A DNA stretch of 64,000 bases, from assembly GCA_022376515.1 (NCBI GenBank), contig WTXI01000034.1, positions 124,001 through 188,000 of the forward strand, in the 5' to 3' direction. This document shows positions 21,501 through 34,067 of the stretch, in pieces (the stretch's first letter is position 1; every line of letters starts with the position of its first letter). Source of the DNA: Lactifluus volemus. Its lineage: Eukaryota > Basidiomycota > Agaricomycetes > Russulales > Russulaceae. The notes under the pieces were generated by a model. That model saw nothing but the letters and a program-made list of their open reading frames with translations, did no database searches and was not told the DNA's origin. The translations under genes and the position numbers were made by a program.

Positions 21501-24500
21501 ACTGATTTGCGTATTATCCGGAGAATGGAGGGAAAGTAAAACATAAATCAAAATGGAGATGGTAAGGCGTACTGGTACAGTAGCCAGTTACAAGTACAAG
21601 TGTGCAGGGGGGTGGTTTCCGGGCGGCGCAAACAGCCTGCTAACTGTAGGCCTACTTAGGGTCACTGATACAGCACGGCGTGTCGTGTTTACAAAACAAA
21701 ATTTTTTTAACCAAAGGGCAATCCAGCTTCTCCGATCATTTTACGGCCATCCAATTCGGGCGTAGCGCCGGAATGATGATGGTGGGAAGTTGGAGAACCC
21801 GTACGAGCCCAAAAAAAAAAAAAACAACGGTGTAGCTTTAAAGAAGGTCAATAAAGTAAAATTCCTGTCAAAATCGCTTGCGAAGGAGGGCTCCGTGAGA
21901 AAAGAAAAAAAAACGTTCCGACGGTTCCCCGATCACCAAGTCAAGAGGTGTACTAGAAACCTCTTCTGCGTCGAGGTTTGAACCAATGCAGATATTTTTA
22001 TCTTAATTCTAGTGAGATAACGCAGGAAGCACACAAATATCGGGTTTTAGATAACCTCGCTCTAGCGTAACTAACCCCCCCTACCCGACGATCTACCTCA
22101 TGAATGACGACACGGTTTAAAGGCGTGTCTAACACACACTCATTTAATTCGAGATGGCCATGCGAATACGGGCAATGGGGAAAAAGGTAGGCGTATCTTA
22201 CGTGTCGCTGCTGGGCTGTTCTGTAAGTACTCGCAAGCAGCCGGTGACCGCGTGGTAGTGAAGAATATTTATCCGTTCCGCCACATCAGCACGTGTGGTG
22301 TGTCGTTGGTCCCAGGAAGAAACTGCAGGTGGAACGCATTGTCGGTAAAATTGGGTGATGCCATACTTAGTACGGAAGCCCCCTTCTATGAGAGTGATTC
22401 AGTTTTGCAATCAAGTAAGGCGCAGGCCCGATCTAGTCAACGCGAGAACTGAACGGTGTCGACTCGGAGTGAGGAGAAGCCTTCCAATGATACCAGAGGG
22501 AGGCCTCACATAGGCTTGGCACAAGGGCCCGCAGGGTGGGCGACAAGGTACTGACCTGAAGCGAGTTGCCACAACGCCAGAACAAGGGGTTTGCATAATA
22601 ATAAAGTTAGGCGAGATGCCTCCTGTGCTTATGTTAAGTAGCACAAATAAGAGAGAGTGGGCGGGGGAAGTGAACCTTCACAGGGGGGCCGCATGAGTTT
22701 TCGCCGTCTGGCGGAGCTAAACTGCCGCGTGAACGCTCTTTACGTCAAGACTTCTATCCTAAAACTACCTTTGGCCACCCCAGACTAGGGGTAGAGCCGC
22801 GGAGTCCTGCGATACGTGGGCGGTGGCAGGAGTGTATGGCCGTGCGGGGTCCTTACGGACTTGGATCGACCCCGGGGCCGCCGGGGCAATAACGGTTATG
22901 CTCCCCTCAAAAGCGTAACTGCTTGGTTCCCTGCTAGCTGTCGTTCTCATGTCTTTGTCGCGGAGGTTACGGCCTGCTTGTCTATCAAATCACGGAAGTT
23001 CTGCAACGGTCGCTTTTCAGATGGCAACCGTTTGGTCGTGGGTCATGGAAGCCAGAAGCAGGAACGCCTCAAAAGAGCTATAGTAATTCGGCCACCTCGC
23101 TTTCAGTCACTAAGATCAGTGGTCAATAATGCGCTCTGGCCATTCTAAGAGCAATCGGGACGTGCTGTCTGGCCGCCCAGTCATAACAAATCTTGGGGGA
23201 ACGGCCTTTCCCCATCCATGCCTGTTCAGGTGTTCCACAGACGTAAGAAATCCTTGGGACCTGCAAGTTGCCACAAACGCGAGGCAAGTGATAAGTCAAC
23301 GTCACGGCACAAGCATCTCCCGCTCAAACGCCTCGTGGTTAATATTACAGGACGTTGACAAGCTTCTGTTACGCCCTGGTGGAGTGATATGGAAAGAATA
23401 GGCCATCGTGAGTCCAGTTGTGACTTATAACGACAAAGAAGATCAAGTGACTTGATGAGTATACGCCATTATCGGCCAGGAGCTACTGTATGAATCGCCG
23501 CCTACAGTAAGGACGTGCTGTCAAAAACAGCATTTTCACCGATTTGGATTTACACGCGGAATGCATGTGAAATAAAAATTGGTTTAAGTCAAGGAAGTCG
23601 ACTGCAGAAAAGACACTGCGTGGGTGAAATAACCATACAGAGATTAACACATCTCAGTCTCACCCTTTTTTGGTGTTGCATATGGCAAGAAAACGCGTTC
23701 CCATTCACACAGTGATAACATTTACGGTGGGCCGTGGCGTCCGCGCGGTGTGGGTGTGAAATTTGAGGCAATGCCATCAATCCATACGAAAGGCCTCCAA
23801 TAACAGGGGCTAGAGGCGCTGCCAGCACGGTGCCTTCCCACGACGTATCCTGGCAGACACATTTTTGATGCTGATCAAAGTCGGAGACGAAGGCAGGCCG
23901 CCGCAATAATTTTCAGGGACAAAAATGTTGATGGACAGATGCTTTATAACATCACGGAAACCGCGGAGCCCGATCTAGAGTCAACTCATAGAAAGAAATT
24001 GAGTTAACCAAAGCCCAAGTCAGATTCTGACCAGAGGAGAAAAAAAAAAGACGGTCTTGACCTGACCGAGCGCCGAGCATATCGGAGTGGCGCGGGTAGG
24101 TGATCGAACCCAAAACTACGGCCAACATGTGGGGAGTTCAGCATGGGAGCTTTGGGATAAGACACACAGCCCATGACGATTTCCATAAGAGCTGGCTACA
24201 GCTACGAGTTCCGTGGTACCTGGGACCATAGGCCAGGGACAGAATCGGGATGAGCCGACTAGGTTAAATCCTCAGTGGTACAGGATATGGTTCAATGCGA
24301 GGGCTGAAGTGCATAAATCCCTTTTCTCGGTAAGTTGTGTTTGGCTGTCTGATCAGATTTAGGTCATTTTGCAAGGCCCTGGGACGCTCGTCAATTAGTG
24401 CGTTGCGCCTCTCCAGAGACCGAGATAACGGCTGTGCCACCCCAACACAGTGGCGAAAAGTCCACGCGTCTTGTGGTGGGAACGCCGGAGAAGAAACCAA

Positions 24501-24851
24501 GTAAAGTCACATCCTTTTAGGGTCTGCAACGCCGTATCTCACAGGTCGCACATGCATTTGATGTCACAATGCTTAATCATTGCGTGTCGTGTGTGCCCAT
24601 CCGATTTGTGTATCTCCGTTGCGTCGGCTGAGAGGCAACGTGTCACATTATCTTCTGTTAAAGAAAAAATAAATATACGTCTTCAGCGCATGTAATACCC
24701 CATCCAGAAGCATTTTCCCAATCAGCATCCCTGTGTCAACCGACGCGCATCAGTACTCAGTCGGTAAAGCCTCGCTCATTGCCATAATAAACCCCATTTG
24801 CCCTCACCTGTCGGCTCGTGTCCTTTCAAGCCAGGCAGCCAGGCGCTCAGG
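18582..24851. other. gene-free tract of about 6.3 kb
   Basis: No open frame here has family motifs, splice-linked continuation or convincing codon bias. I see homopolymer runs, an (ACCA)n tract near 20128-20150, TACAG/GTAC-rich stretches near 20.6 kb, and otherwise featureless sequence of mixed composition. It could be ancient transposon debris or contain long non-coding RNA, but nothing in the sequence identifies it. Confidence 0.5.
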
Positions 24852-27565
24852 CTATTGTAAATCGGCAGGTGCCGATGGCGCCACATATCTCCTCTTTGTA
24901 TGCCGTAGTAACGCGACGACACCATTCGGGGTCATCCCTTCCATTCGTTTGGCGGCGCCCTGCCGCGGATGTCACTGAAAAAAAATAGGCACAGATGGGA
25001 TCAAAATCTCACAATGGAAACTGGACGCGCGCGTGCAAGGCGCTCCCGCTCTTCTGAGCTGAGCCCATTTACTTGTGCGTAGTCAAGGGTAGGCTGCAGC
25101 AGGAGACTCTCGTCCGCGAGGAAAAGACGGACGTCTGCATCTTGCCGGCGTAGGTGTGCTGCATACCGTCCTGTGAAGAGACTATTTGGGTCTCGTGGAA
25201 CATGTGTGTAATACAGCAGCGTACCGTCAACATCAAGGCGCGCTAGGACGCGGGGATGGATCGTACGAAGCTCGGGAATCACATTCACAAAGTCTGCGCT
25301 TCTGAAATGTGGGTGCCTCAACATATCGAAGGCACTTAAATTCCAGCTCAGCACTGTGTCATCCAAACGGAGAGAACGACATCCTCACCTACGCTTGATC
25401 CCGTCCAACGTCACAATGAAGCCGTGATCTCTCCAGCCTTGCGGACTAAGTGTAATTCCGCGCAGAAGGGCCTCGGCACGTATGAGCTCGTCGCGCTCGC
25501 CGTTAAATGATGTCCAACGTCCTTCGGACACTACCCCAACCGCATGGCCCTTCGGCGTAAGGCGCACGTCGGCATTATCGCTCCGCATCGTCATACGGTA
25601 TTCGCTTCGAGAGGTAAACATGCGATACGGCTCTTCCGCACCACGTGTTATGAGGTCATCGATCATCACACCAATGTAGCCATCTGCACGGGTGAGGACT
25701 AACGGTGTAGAGGACCGGGAGGCGAGCCCTGCGTTAATTCCAGCGATGACGCCTTGGGCGGCAGCTTCTTCGTACCCAGTCGTGCCATTGATCTGTCCCG
25801 CAAGGAAGAGACCCTGGTACAGGACTAAGTGTTCAGCTTTCTCAACATATGCACTGATCGAGCACCTTGATACGCTTTGTCTCAAGGGTTTCTACCAGGC
25901 AATGATTCAGAGAAAGAAGATGAAGCGGCGAGAGAACGCACGGGTCAGTTCCCTCGGATCTACAAAGTCGTACTCCACCCCGTACGCCGGTCGTACCATC
26001 TTTACGTTTTCTAGTCCTGGCACTGTGCGTAGCATTACTTCTTGAAGCTCCTCCGGCATGCTGTTTGATAACCCATTTGGATAGAAAACCTCTTAAGAGA
26101 AATATGTTCGGCATGATGACTGAGGCGAAGGCTGGAGGTTACGGACCAGAGTCGTATCCCTCAGGCTCTAACCAAACGATATGCTGGTCGCGTTGCGAAA
26201 AGCGAGTAACCTTCGCCTCAAGAGAGGGGCAATAGCGCGGGCCTACAAAATAGGTTCCAATAAGTTTCCGCGGAACGATTGCAGTTTGTTGCGTCAACCT
26301 TTCTTGGTTTCCTGGATGTGAACGCTCAGGTGCATACTTTCGCGAACCAATCGGTGGGTCTCAGACGTTGTGTGGGTTTTGTAGCATGCCACTTGATTTT
26401 CCTACCTGAGATCAATGAACCGCTCCAATGGACATAGACACTATAACTCACTTTATTCGCAACGTTCGCATTTAAGAAGCTGAACGGTGAGGGGTCGGCA
26501 TCGCCTTTCTGCACTTCCATGCCCTCCAGATTGACTGTACGCGCATCAAGCCTAGCTGGAGTTCCTGTCTGGAGCCTCCCAAGCTTGAAACCTGCTCTGG
26601 CAAGAGACTCGGACAGACCACGCGCTGGTGTATCACCCATCCTTCCCGCAGGGAAACGCTTCATGCCTAAGTAGCGCGCATACATATACAAATTATAATC
26701 TCAGTCATAGAGGAAATGCATTAACGTACCGATGTGAATTTCCCCGGATAAGAATGTGCCAGTGCATAGGACAACTTGAGTACATTTGATCAACTCCCCC
26801 GTGTCTGGTGACGAGTCAGTGGAAGAAGTATCAGCACAAATGGCGCAAGGCAAGAACCTAGTCTAATGCCATCTACCGTGGCCCAAACATCCTCGCCTGA
26901 GCTCGATATAGGGGCTTGTGGTGCTGCGTGGCTAAAAACAAGGTCAAAGACACTTCCGGCGCGAACATCGAGGTTTGGGTAGTTAAGGAGCGCATTCTGC
27001 ATGTGCTTCTTGTAAAGCTTGCGGTCTATCTGGGCGCGGGGTCCCTGTACAGGGTGATGAGGGGAAAATGAAGGACAGAGGGAGGAACATACCCAGCCGG
27101 CAGCACCCTTTGAACGGTTCAAGATTTGAAACTGAATGCCGGCGGCATCTGTGTGGAGGTTGATATACAGCACGGAAATTTGAAATGAGAGACGCGAAGA
27201 CTTTGGTAATTGAATCCGACGCACCCGCGACGCGACCCATAACACCGTCGAGTGCATCAACCTCCCGGACCAGGGTGCCTTTACCAACGCCACCAATAGA
27301 TGGATTACAAGACATTTCACCGATTGTGTTGAGCTTTTGTGTGAGAAGCAAAGTCCGAGCTCCTGCTCGTGCTGCACCGGTCGCTGCTTCGCATCCAGCA
27401 TGACCTCCTCCGATGACACAGACTATTGGTAGACAACACATGAGCGAGAGGCAGAGAAAGAATTTGGCAACAAAGCGAACCGTCATACGTGTCGGAATAT
27501 GCCAAACTGGCTAGAGGGCGCCCTTGAAAGGGAACACGGCAGCGTGCACGAGCGAGACGAAGCAT
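24852..27565 (-). CDS. MTO1: MTO1/MnmG: mitochondrial tRNA 5-carboxymethylaminomethyluridine enzyme, 13 exons
   Basis: Exons (right to left): 27481-27565, 27225-27422, 27093-27148, 26858-27044, 26730-26804, 26452-26666, 26299-26401, 26147-26242, 25942-26091, 25866-25891, 25389-25813, 25013-25334, 24852-24959; 681 residues, all phases consistent. The FAD fold is [20 protein letters not shown], followed by [70 protein letters not shown] and [18 protein letters not shown]. The C-terminus is [18 protein letters not shown]. With MSS1/MnmE it modifies U34 of mitochondrial tRNAs. The first ~28 residues ([15 protein letters not shown]) look like a mitochondrial presequence. Several donors are weak (GTTCGC, GTTCTT, GTTGAC). 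The motif normally reading AAVWGP reads AAGWGP here. Confidence 0.96.
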
Positions 27566-28455
27566 TCAGTCGTTGAAAAGAAAGATAAAATAATAATTTT
27601 GTGCCAGTGATGACAAAACATTGACAACGGTGCCAATGCTATTTCGTGGGAAAAACGCAAATAACTTGCACCACTGAGCGAATCTCAATTTAGCACCTTT
27701 ACAGTGCTCTCTCTAAAAAATTGGCAGTGTGCAGTCCTTATTGCCTGGTACACCGCCGCGGACCGAGGACCGATCGGTCGCCAAGTGCTACCAGTAATAA
27801 CCACTGATTAGTTCCTGCCAACTTAAATTTACTATATCTTGGCATAGATGGCTACTAGAAGGTTTAAAATGCGTCAAGGGGAGTCACAAAGGAGTGAGTG
27901 AGAAGATAATGAAAAGGGTACTGTAGCATAAGTTACTACAGTGCTGTGGCTCGGTACAGTTTCCTGTTGGTGAGAAATACGGCATTTCCAAAATTCCACC
28001 TAACGCTATAGTTAAAATAAGCGATAATATTATTGCCCCCGCGTGGTACTTGTGAGATATGTTGGAGTTGCAGCTCCGACGCTCTTGGTATTCCCTCTCT
28101 TGCATCATAAAATACATAAACAGACCACATGTCCCACAGTAGTATAGATGCTCATGGTTGTAGCCTACCACCAATAAGTTCGCTCTCATGTCTGAGTTTG
28201 AATCTTCCCTAACACACTGGGGTAGAAATGATCAAAGTAGACTGTGCCTGACTTGAGCCTTTGTGGCAACAGATACAAGAGTTGTGTTAACTGGTATTAT
28301 AGTACATATGTACGTGAGAGGGAGTTTGAACCTGAGGCAGATGATAGATACAGTAGCCTATTCGGTTGCGGCATTTCAGCCGCCACAAATAGGCGTGACG
28401 TCCGTTGATCACGATCGGTCAATACTTACCCCAACGGTCTCTCTCCCATCCCACC

Positions 28456-29350
28456 ATGACAGACCCAGTCGCGGACAAGTCTGGCTTCCTGTGCATGTAT
28501 ATGTCCTCCCACCCTGACACACTCGTTGCCTACGCCAAGTATTTCGGAAAGGTAGACAGCCACATACTGTCCGCCAAGATGCTATCCATCAATTCCCAGG
28601 TAAGGAGCATTCCCCGCACTAGCAACGCCAACAATTGCTCTGACGACGACTCGGAATCTTCGTCCGTTCCTGCACAGGGCATGGATCTGGAATACAAGGC
28701 CAAGGACTCGCCAAATACGCCACAGGTCGTCCGCGTCGAGTTTGACCCTCCGCTACTCGGCTATGAGGAAGTGAAGCCCCGTCTTCTCGGCATGAAAGCG
28801 GACGCGGACGAAGCTCTCGGAATAGTACGTGAAACATCATTCCCATAACATAACTCCCCCCGTCCTCTTGCCACCCTACCCCCATCTTCTGCTCAGTAAT
28901 ACGGTATGTTCACGTGTAGGCCAAGGCTCCACAAATCCACCATTTCGAGATGCCTTTTCAGATTTGGATCACCAGTTCCCTCATGCTCTTCCTGATTTAC
29001 TCCACCTACCTACCCCCGAACTCGAAAGGCGTCTTTTGGTGGCTCGCCCGCACCCTCAGGTCTATCGAATTCCTGGATTCGATCGTTTTTCCGGCCTGGG
29101 TCTTCACATTTATCGTACACAGTGCCGAGGGCGTCTATGCGGCCACCCTCATGCGCAAGCACCGCATGACCTGGCCTATCGGGGTTTGTACCTCTTTGTC
29201 ATTCCCCATTACTCTCCATGACCGAGTCTGACGTGGACCCGGCAGATGGCTTGGGTCATCTCAACTACGATATTTGGGTTTCCCGTGTTAATGAGGCTGC
29301 GCCGTCTCGTTAAGCAGGCGCGGATTGAGTCAATCATGAAAGGTACATAG
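28456..29350 (+). CDS. DUF2470-domain membrane protein, 4 exons
   Basis: Exons 28456-28599, 28678-28824, 28920-29183 and 29246-29350 give 219 residues. The N-terminal half matches the DUF2470 fold, related to the C-terminal part of heme-utilisation HugZ proteins: LCMYMSSHPDTLVAYAKYFG, SHILSAKMLSINSQGMDLEY, VRVEFDPPLLGYEEVKPRL. The C-terminal half has about three hydrophobic segments (WITSSLMLFLIYSTYL, SIVFPAWVFTFIVHSAEG, MAWVISTTIFGFPVLM). The domain pairing is one I recall from basidiomycetes. It probably sits in an internal membrane; function unknown. The ATG follows CCACC, a fair Kozak context. It is divergent from MTO1 with ~890 bp between. Confidence 0.82.
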
Positions 29351-29615
29351 TCGAAGACAAGACTTCGGCAGAAGAGGCCACACCTTTAGCTTGTGCGTTG
29401 TGCGGAGAGGGGCTGTAATCGCTTTCGCTTTTCAACTTCTTGCCGGTCTCAAATCAGAGGTCGAAAGCTATCTATACCATCTGCTTTTTCGCTTTCTATA
29501 GTTTTTTGGCATTGATATTTTGTTCTATTTACCCGCTTTCCAGTTGCACAACCAGAAAAAAGCTAATCGTAGATGTGCTATCGGAACCCCTTCACAGTAC
29601 GATTGCCATCCGTCT

Positions 29616-31504
29616 TTAACCTACCTTGAAACGGGAATCGACGCCGATTCGGCGGTGCCAGAACCATCGAGAAATTAAGTTCCTATCGCAGAGGTTTAGA
29701 AAAACTACCATTCGATTGAGTACGACATGACCATCGATCATCTCGCGGTCAAACGGGTCACAGAGATACGTGTAGATACTTGCAACCGATTCTATGTTCA
29801 TATTGTATGGTAAAACATTCTCCTGATCCGAGGACCCGGAGTCGGACCCTCTATCGGCAATAACACCATCTAGACAACGATCAACCAAATGCGATCGCTT
29901 AGAACCAATATTGTTCACTTACTTCGGCAAGTACGACAACATCCTCGCAGAGCACGCACATCAGGGTTCCCACGAGCAATGCCTGAGGAATCGGAATCTC
30001 CTTGACAAGGCAAGGCAATTCCTTTTCTCCACCAGGGAGGATATAAGACAAACCGCCCAGGGCTGCGAGCTCTGGACGTTCCCGCACAGACGGATGTTGT
30101 GTCGTAGTCCATTGTTCCAGTACGTACGGCGCATCATGATTGCTTGGTTGTGTGCATAATCTGGAACGCGCGTATCTGACACGCTGAGGATGATAATCGT
30201 ATACGCGTATTACGGGCCGCGAAAAGCGGTCCTTGACGATGTGATAGTTCAAAGCCCGCATGCCGCATACTGGGTGCACCTTGGTGATCGTTTGGTACGC
30301 TATCTCGTAGTCCGAGACTTGACGGACGATTCCTGGTGTCCATGCCTCCCAGGGGACGGGTCCCTCAGGCGAATGCGAGAGGACGTACGACAGGAGTGCG
30401 TTGGAGGAGATGTGGATTGTCTGCTCCCGAATACGGCGTACAGATCGGCGCCAACGAATCGCGACGTCGAGGACGATGAGCCTGTCGGAAAGATCGGCAC
30501 GAAAGTAACCAGTGATATGGTCGTTCGACCATGCATGCGGCATGGAGTTCTGCAGGATGGAGGGGCGAAAAATGAACCTTCCCGGTGGAATATCTTTTTT
30601 ATTCAAGTCAAGGAATGTACGGTGGACAGAGTGGACATTCTCCACGACAAGTTTCGGGAGGTCTCCCGGGTGTTCATTACTCAAGTAAATTTTGTGGCTG
30701 GGGTCCAAAAACTTCAAGTGAAGTGACCCCTCAATCAGAAATCCAACATGAATAAAGGATGATGTCTTACCAATTCGGTGCGATGTCCTTCCACCAGCCA
30801 ATTTAAAAGGCGTGAATGTAAAGACTCGTCAATAAAATCCGGCAAACACGGGACAGTAATTGTCGGAACGGGGAGCACGTCTTGATGAACCAGAGGACGA
30901 GGCTTGTCAGTTCCTAAGCGATTTTCACTACAGCTCAAACAATCAGAGTACAGGAATGACAGTACGAATATCCTATGACATACTGCGCGTAAATGAGTAG
31001 GCCTGGCGAATCTATGGAGAACTCGTGTTCAGGGATGTCCAAGACACCTGGGTAGATTGAAGGCAGCCTGTGAAACACAAGGGTTCTGCCAGCGCTTATG
31101 GGTTCATTCGAAGGATGAAAGAATACGAGCAAGTTTCCCGAGGATGCGGCGAATCCAAGGATGCTGTCGTGAACTTCGATAGGGAACCATGGAGAGTCCT
31201 TCCATGCCGTCCCATGCAATGTCAGCAATTTCATGCGCTCAGATAGATCCTCGTCGACAGGAATGTTGTCGACTAAACCTGCAGCTGCCAATGACACGCT
31301 GTATCGAAGTGCCAATGAACCCGCCACGAGATTGTTCATGCGACGGCATGTCTGCGGCGCCGGGAAATGTCACATCGCATACTAGTACATTCCGTGTCTC
31401 GCCAATTATATGCACACCTGTTGACACAGCGCAATTACTGAGTAACCACCCAAGTTCAAGATCTTGATAAGGAGTTCCTCAGGAAGTGACAACAGGGCAG
31501 CCAT
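29616..31504 (-). CDS. F-box-like domain protein, 5 exons
   Basis: Exons (right to left): 31418-31504, 30984-31351, 30771-30927, 29923-30729, 29616-29822; 541 residues. The N-terminus reads LSLPEELLIKILNL, then CRRMNNLVAGSLALRYSVSL and AAAGLVDN, the F-box-like opening seen in a large Agaricomycete family. The rest resembles the beta-rich substrate region of those proteins (for example SIDSPGLLIYAH, GHRTELGSLHLKF). Such proteins are thought to recruit substrates to SCF ubiquitin ligases. The last intron (29823-29922) is inferred from in-phase continuation into ENVLPYNMNIES. If it is not spliced the protein ends about 8 residues after VVLAE. All other junctions preserve phase. Confidence 0.78.
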
Positions 31505-32402
31505 TGTTAATCACGGAGAAAGGATGTGACCAGGTGGAGCCTTCCCGAAGGTGCCGGAAATGAACGACGGTGGTCGACAAAAGATATGCCGATACAGTAC
31601 TTGTGATTGATATCAAACCCAATCGATATGGGCGCAAGCTTCCTTCCAGAACAGTGACGCAGCAGAAAAAGCGGCCCAAATTGGAATAAATAGAGATATT
31701 AAGTAAGCAATCTGTATTTGGAAAGTGGGGCTAGCCAATAACTCCGGCGATTTGCGGTCTGGTGTAGCTGAAGCCAGTAGAAAACCGATACTGTAGAGGT
31801 ACAGGTGTCTCCTCTTAGACCGCAGCTGCGATACATTTCTCGAGAAATCCAACTGCATCTAACCTCTTTTGCGCGGGTTCTTCTTTGCGTTTGGCCTAGT
31901 CCTAGTCAGGCTAACTATGGCCGGCAGGGGAAGCAAAGAAGAAAACGCCACAGCCCTTTTCTGTTTCCCCTGCTGCTGTTCTGCGCTTTCGATACCTGCT
32001 TATCTGTTGTCTTTTCCCTCTTATTCATTATTTGCAGGTCTCTCGCGTTCCCCGCTTTCTTCCTCCGAGACGTCGTTCCTGTACTTTACCGTTACGAGAA
32101 CACGTCGGTTGGTTTCGACTTCCGCTTTCATGATTCCGGCTGCTCTACTTTCGGTGAGAACTGCATGAGATCCTGCAGCTCAGGACTCCGAGGATATGGT
32201 CATATGAGCTCGTGAGGGACAGCGATAATGATATGGATCCACTCACGCGAATCCAGATGCTTTAATATGGGATGATTGGGTTGTCGAATCGAAGGAAAAA
32301 GCAATCTGGTATGATGTCTTCATCATCGCTCTCGTCTATATCACGTCCCGAACTCTGGGGTCGAAAGTTGAGTAGCTGGCGTAAGCTACTAGCTAGAGGC
32401 CG

Positions 32403-33170
32403 CTTTTGTATGACGAGCCCTACTTCTTCCTAGAGAGGCTCGATGGCTCAATTCTTGTCATCATCGATGCTTTGGGTGAGAGTGGACTTGAAAACGGCAA
32501 AGCCGAACTTCACATATTTCTTGCTCAATATGTCATTGACCTCCCACCAAACTTCTATGTACTCATCATCTCGAGACCGGAGAATGGTATTGAACCTGCA
32601 TTCGCCAATGCGACTTCTGTCTTTACCCTCTACACGGATGATGTCCAACTGGCTGCCAACATAGAACGAGATATTGGCCTGTATCTTCGACATGAACTCC
32701 CTAGGGGCGTATTCAAGCACCGTGGCGACAACTCAGTGAAGACGTCAGAGGGCCCGTTTCACTGGGCGGTCGTTGCATGCGGATGCATAACAGCCCTGTT
32801 AGTCTTGGCCTTAGCAAGAGAGAGTGCGTACAATGCCTGTTGGACACCTTAGACGAAGGAGTTCTCAAAGAGTACTTCAAAACACATGAAGCACAAATGT
32901 ATTCCAGCCTGTTATTGGGCAGCTTCTTGTTGCGATCGAGCCGCTCTCGATTAGTTCGCTAATTGCTCTATGACGACACTCACCAGCTGATGACTCCGAT
33001 AACTCCGATCTTGTCCTTAGATATCCTCAAATTTAACATTTGCAAGCTCGAGTCGTCATATGTCGCCAACGGTGAGGCCGCATCCCGTCCCATCCCGTCC
33101 CCCATTTCTTCCTCCGAGCCCATGAAGCAAGGTGCAAGTCCACGCTATCGTTGAGCTCAAGACAGGCTTG
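32403..33170 (+). pseudogene. remnant of a NACHT/NWD-type NTPase gene
   Basis: Several frames together resemble the fungal NACHT (NLR-like) ATPase core: ILVIIDALGESGLENG (a Walker B region where the family has DALDEC), LPPNFYVLIISRPENGIEPA, then, after frameshifts, LFxWA-like HWAVVACGC, GLSKRECVQCLLDTLDEGVL and VAIEPLSISSLIALYDD. The Walker A part and the repeat domains are missing, and the pieces lie in at least three frames. Fungal NACHT proteins mediate nonself recognition and cell death; this copy cannot work. Confidence 0.72.
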
Positions 33171-33965
33171 ATCTTCTCTGGCTTCTGCTCCCGCATCAGA
33201 AAGATGTGAAAGTTGGTAGCGTTGCTAGCACTACAGTAGTAACGCTAGCGTCGCCTAGTTCAATTCCTATTCTGGCCCTAACGATAATAGGGCTAGTTCC
33301 TCCGCTAATGCTAAAATAGAGCCATTTTGACTTCGTAGGGCTATTTTTCGTGCCTAGTGCTATTATTTTCACAAATTTCATGCCTAGTATAGTCCGGAAA
33401 TCCAGATAAGATTGTATAGATCTAATTCAACAACATGGTACACGACAAACAGCAGGCCGAAACGCAACATGCAATTGTATGAATAAGGATCCGTAGCTCT
33501 TGCTAACATGTGCATCATTGGGGCTACACAGGACGAGTATTCCCTACGGGCTAGTTGGGAGTTGGTGAGTGCCAGAAAAAGGGGGAGGGAAGAATGAACA
33601 ACTCACCCAACTCCAAGTCAGTCACGGAACAGAAGATAAAATTAGCAATACCCAAACGTGACAGGAACCAACGATGACATGAGGTCAGTGAGGTGAAGCA
33701 CAGAGGTGAAAATACAGCGGCCAACCCCCGATAAATAATAGATCGACCACATGGTCCTCAGGGTGCATGCGACACCCGTTCGGAAATGGGCAGTCCACGC
33801 GTCGCGACCACGCTTACGATCCGACAGCTTCCCAAAGGCCGGGAAGCTTCAACGGTACCGTACAACACTGGTCGAAGTGATCCGTTACCAAACCTCGATT
33901 CGCAACCCAACCAGTTAGTATACCCATTCAAGCAAGTGATGGCTAGGCGTCGCTAGTAACTCTAG

Positions 33966-33975
33966 TATATAAATA
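33966..33975 (+). promoter_or_regulatory. TATA box of the CPL1-like gene
   Basis: TATATAAATA lies about 100 bp before the ATG at 34068, giving a normal leader length. A strong TATA box fits regulated expression of a secreted protein. Confidence 0.55.
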
Positions 33976-34067
33976 TCGTCCTCACATGTGCAACTCCTCG
34001 GGTCATTTCTGTTACCCTATCCATTCTCTTTTTCTTGTGCCAGTCCGGAGACTTTCTTACTCGCGGC

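Noticed and set aside
24060..24160. Possible tRNA (string GGTTCGATC on the minus strand)
   Set aside because: Only a T-loop-like word is present; there is no A box, acceptor stem or anticodon arm.
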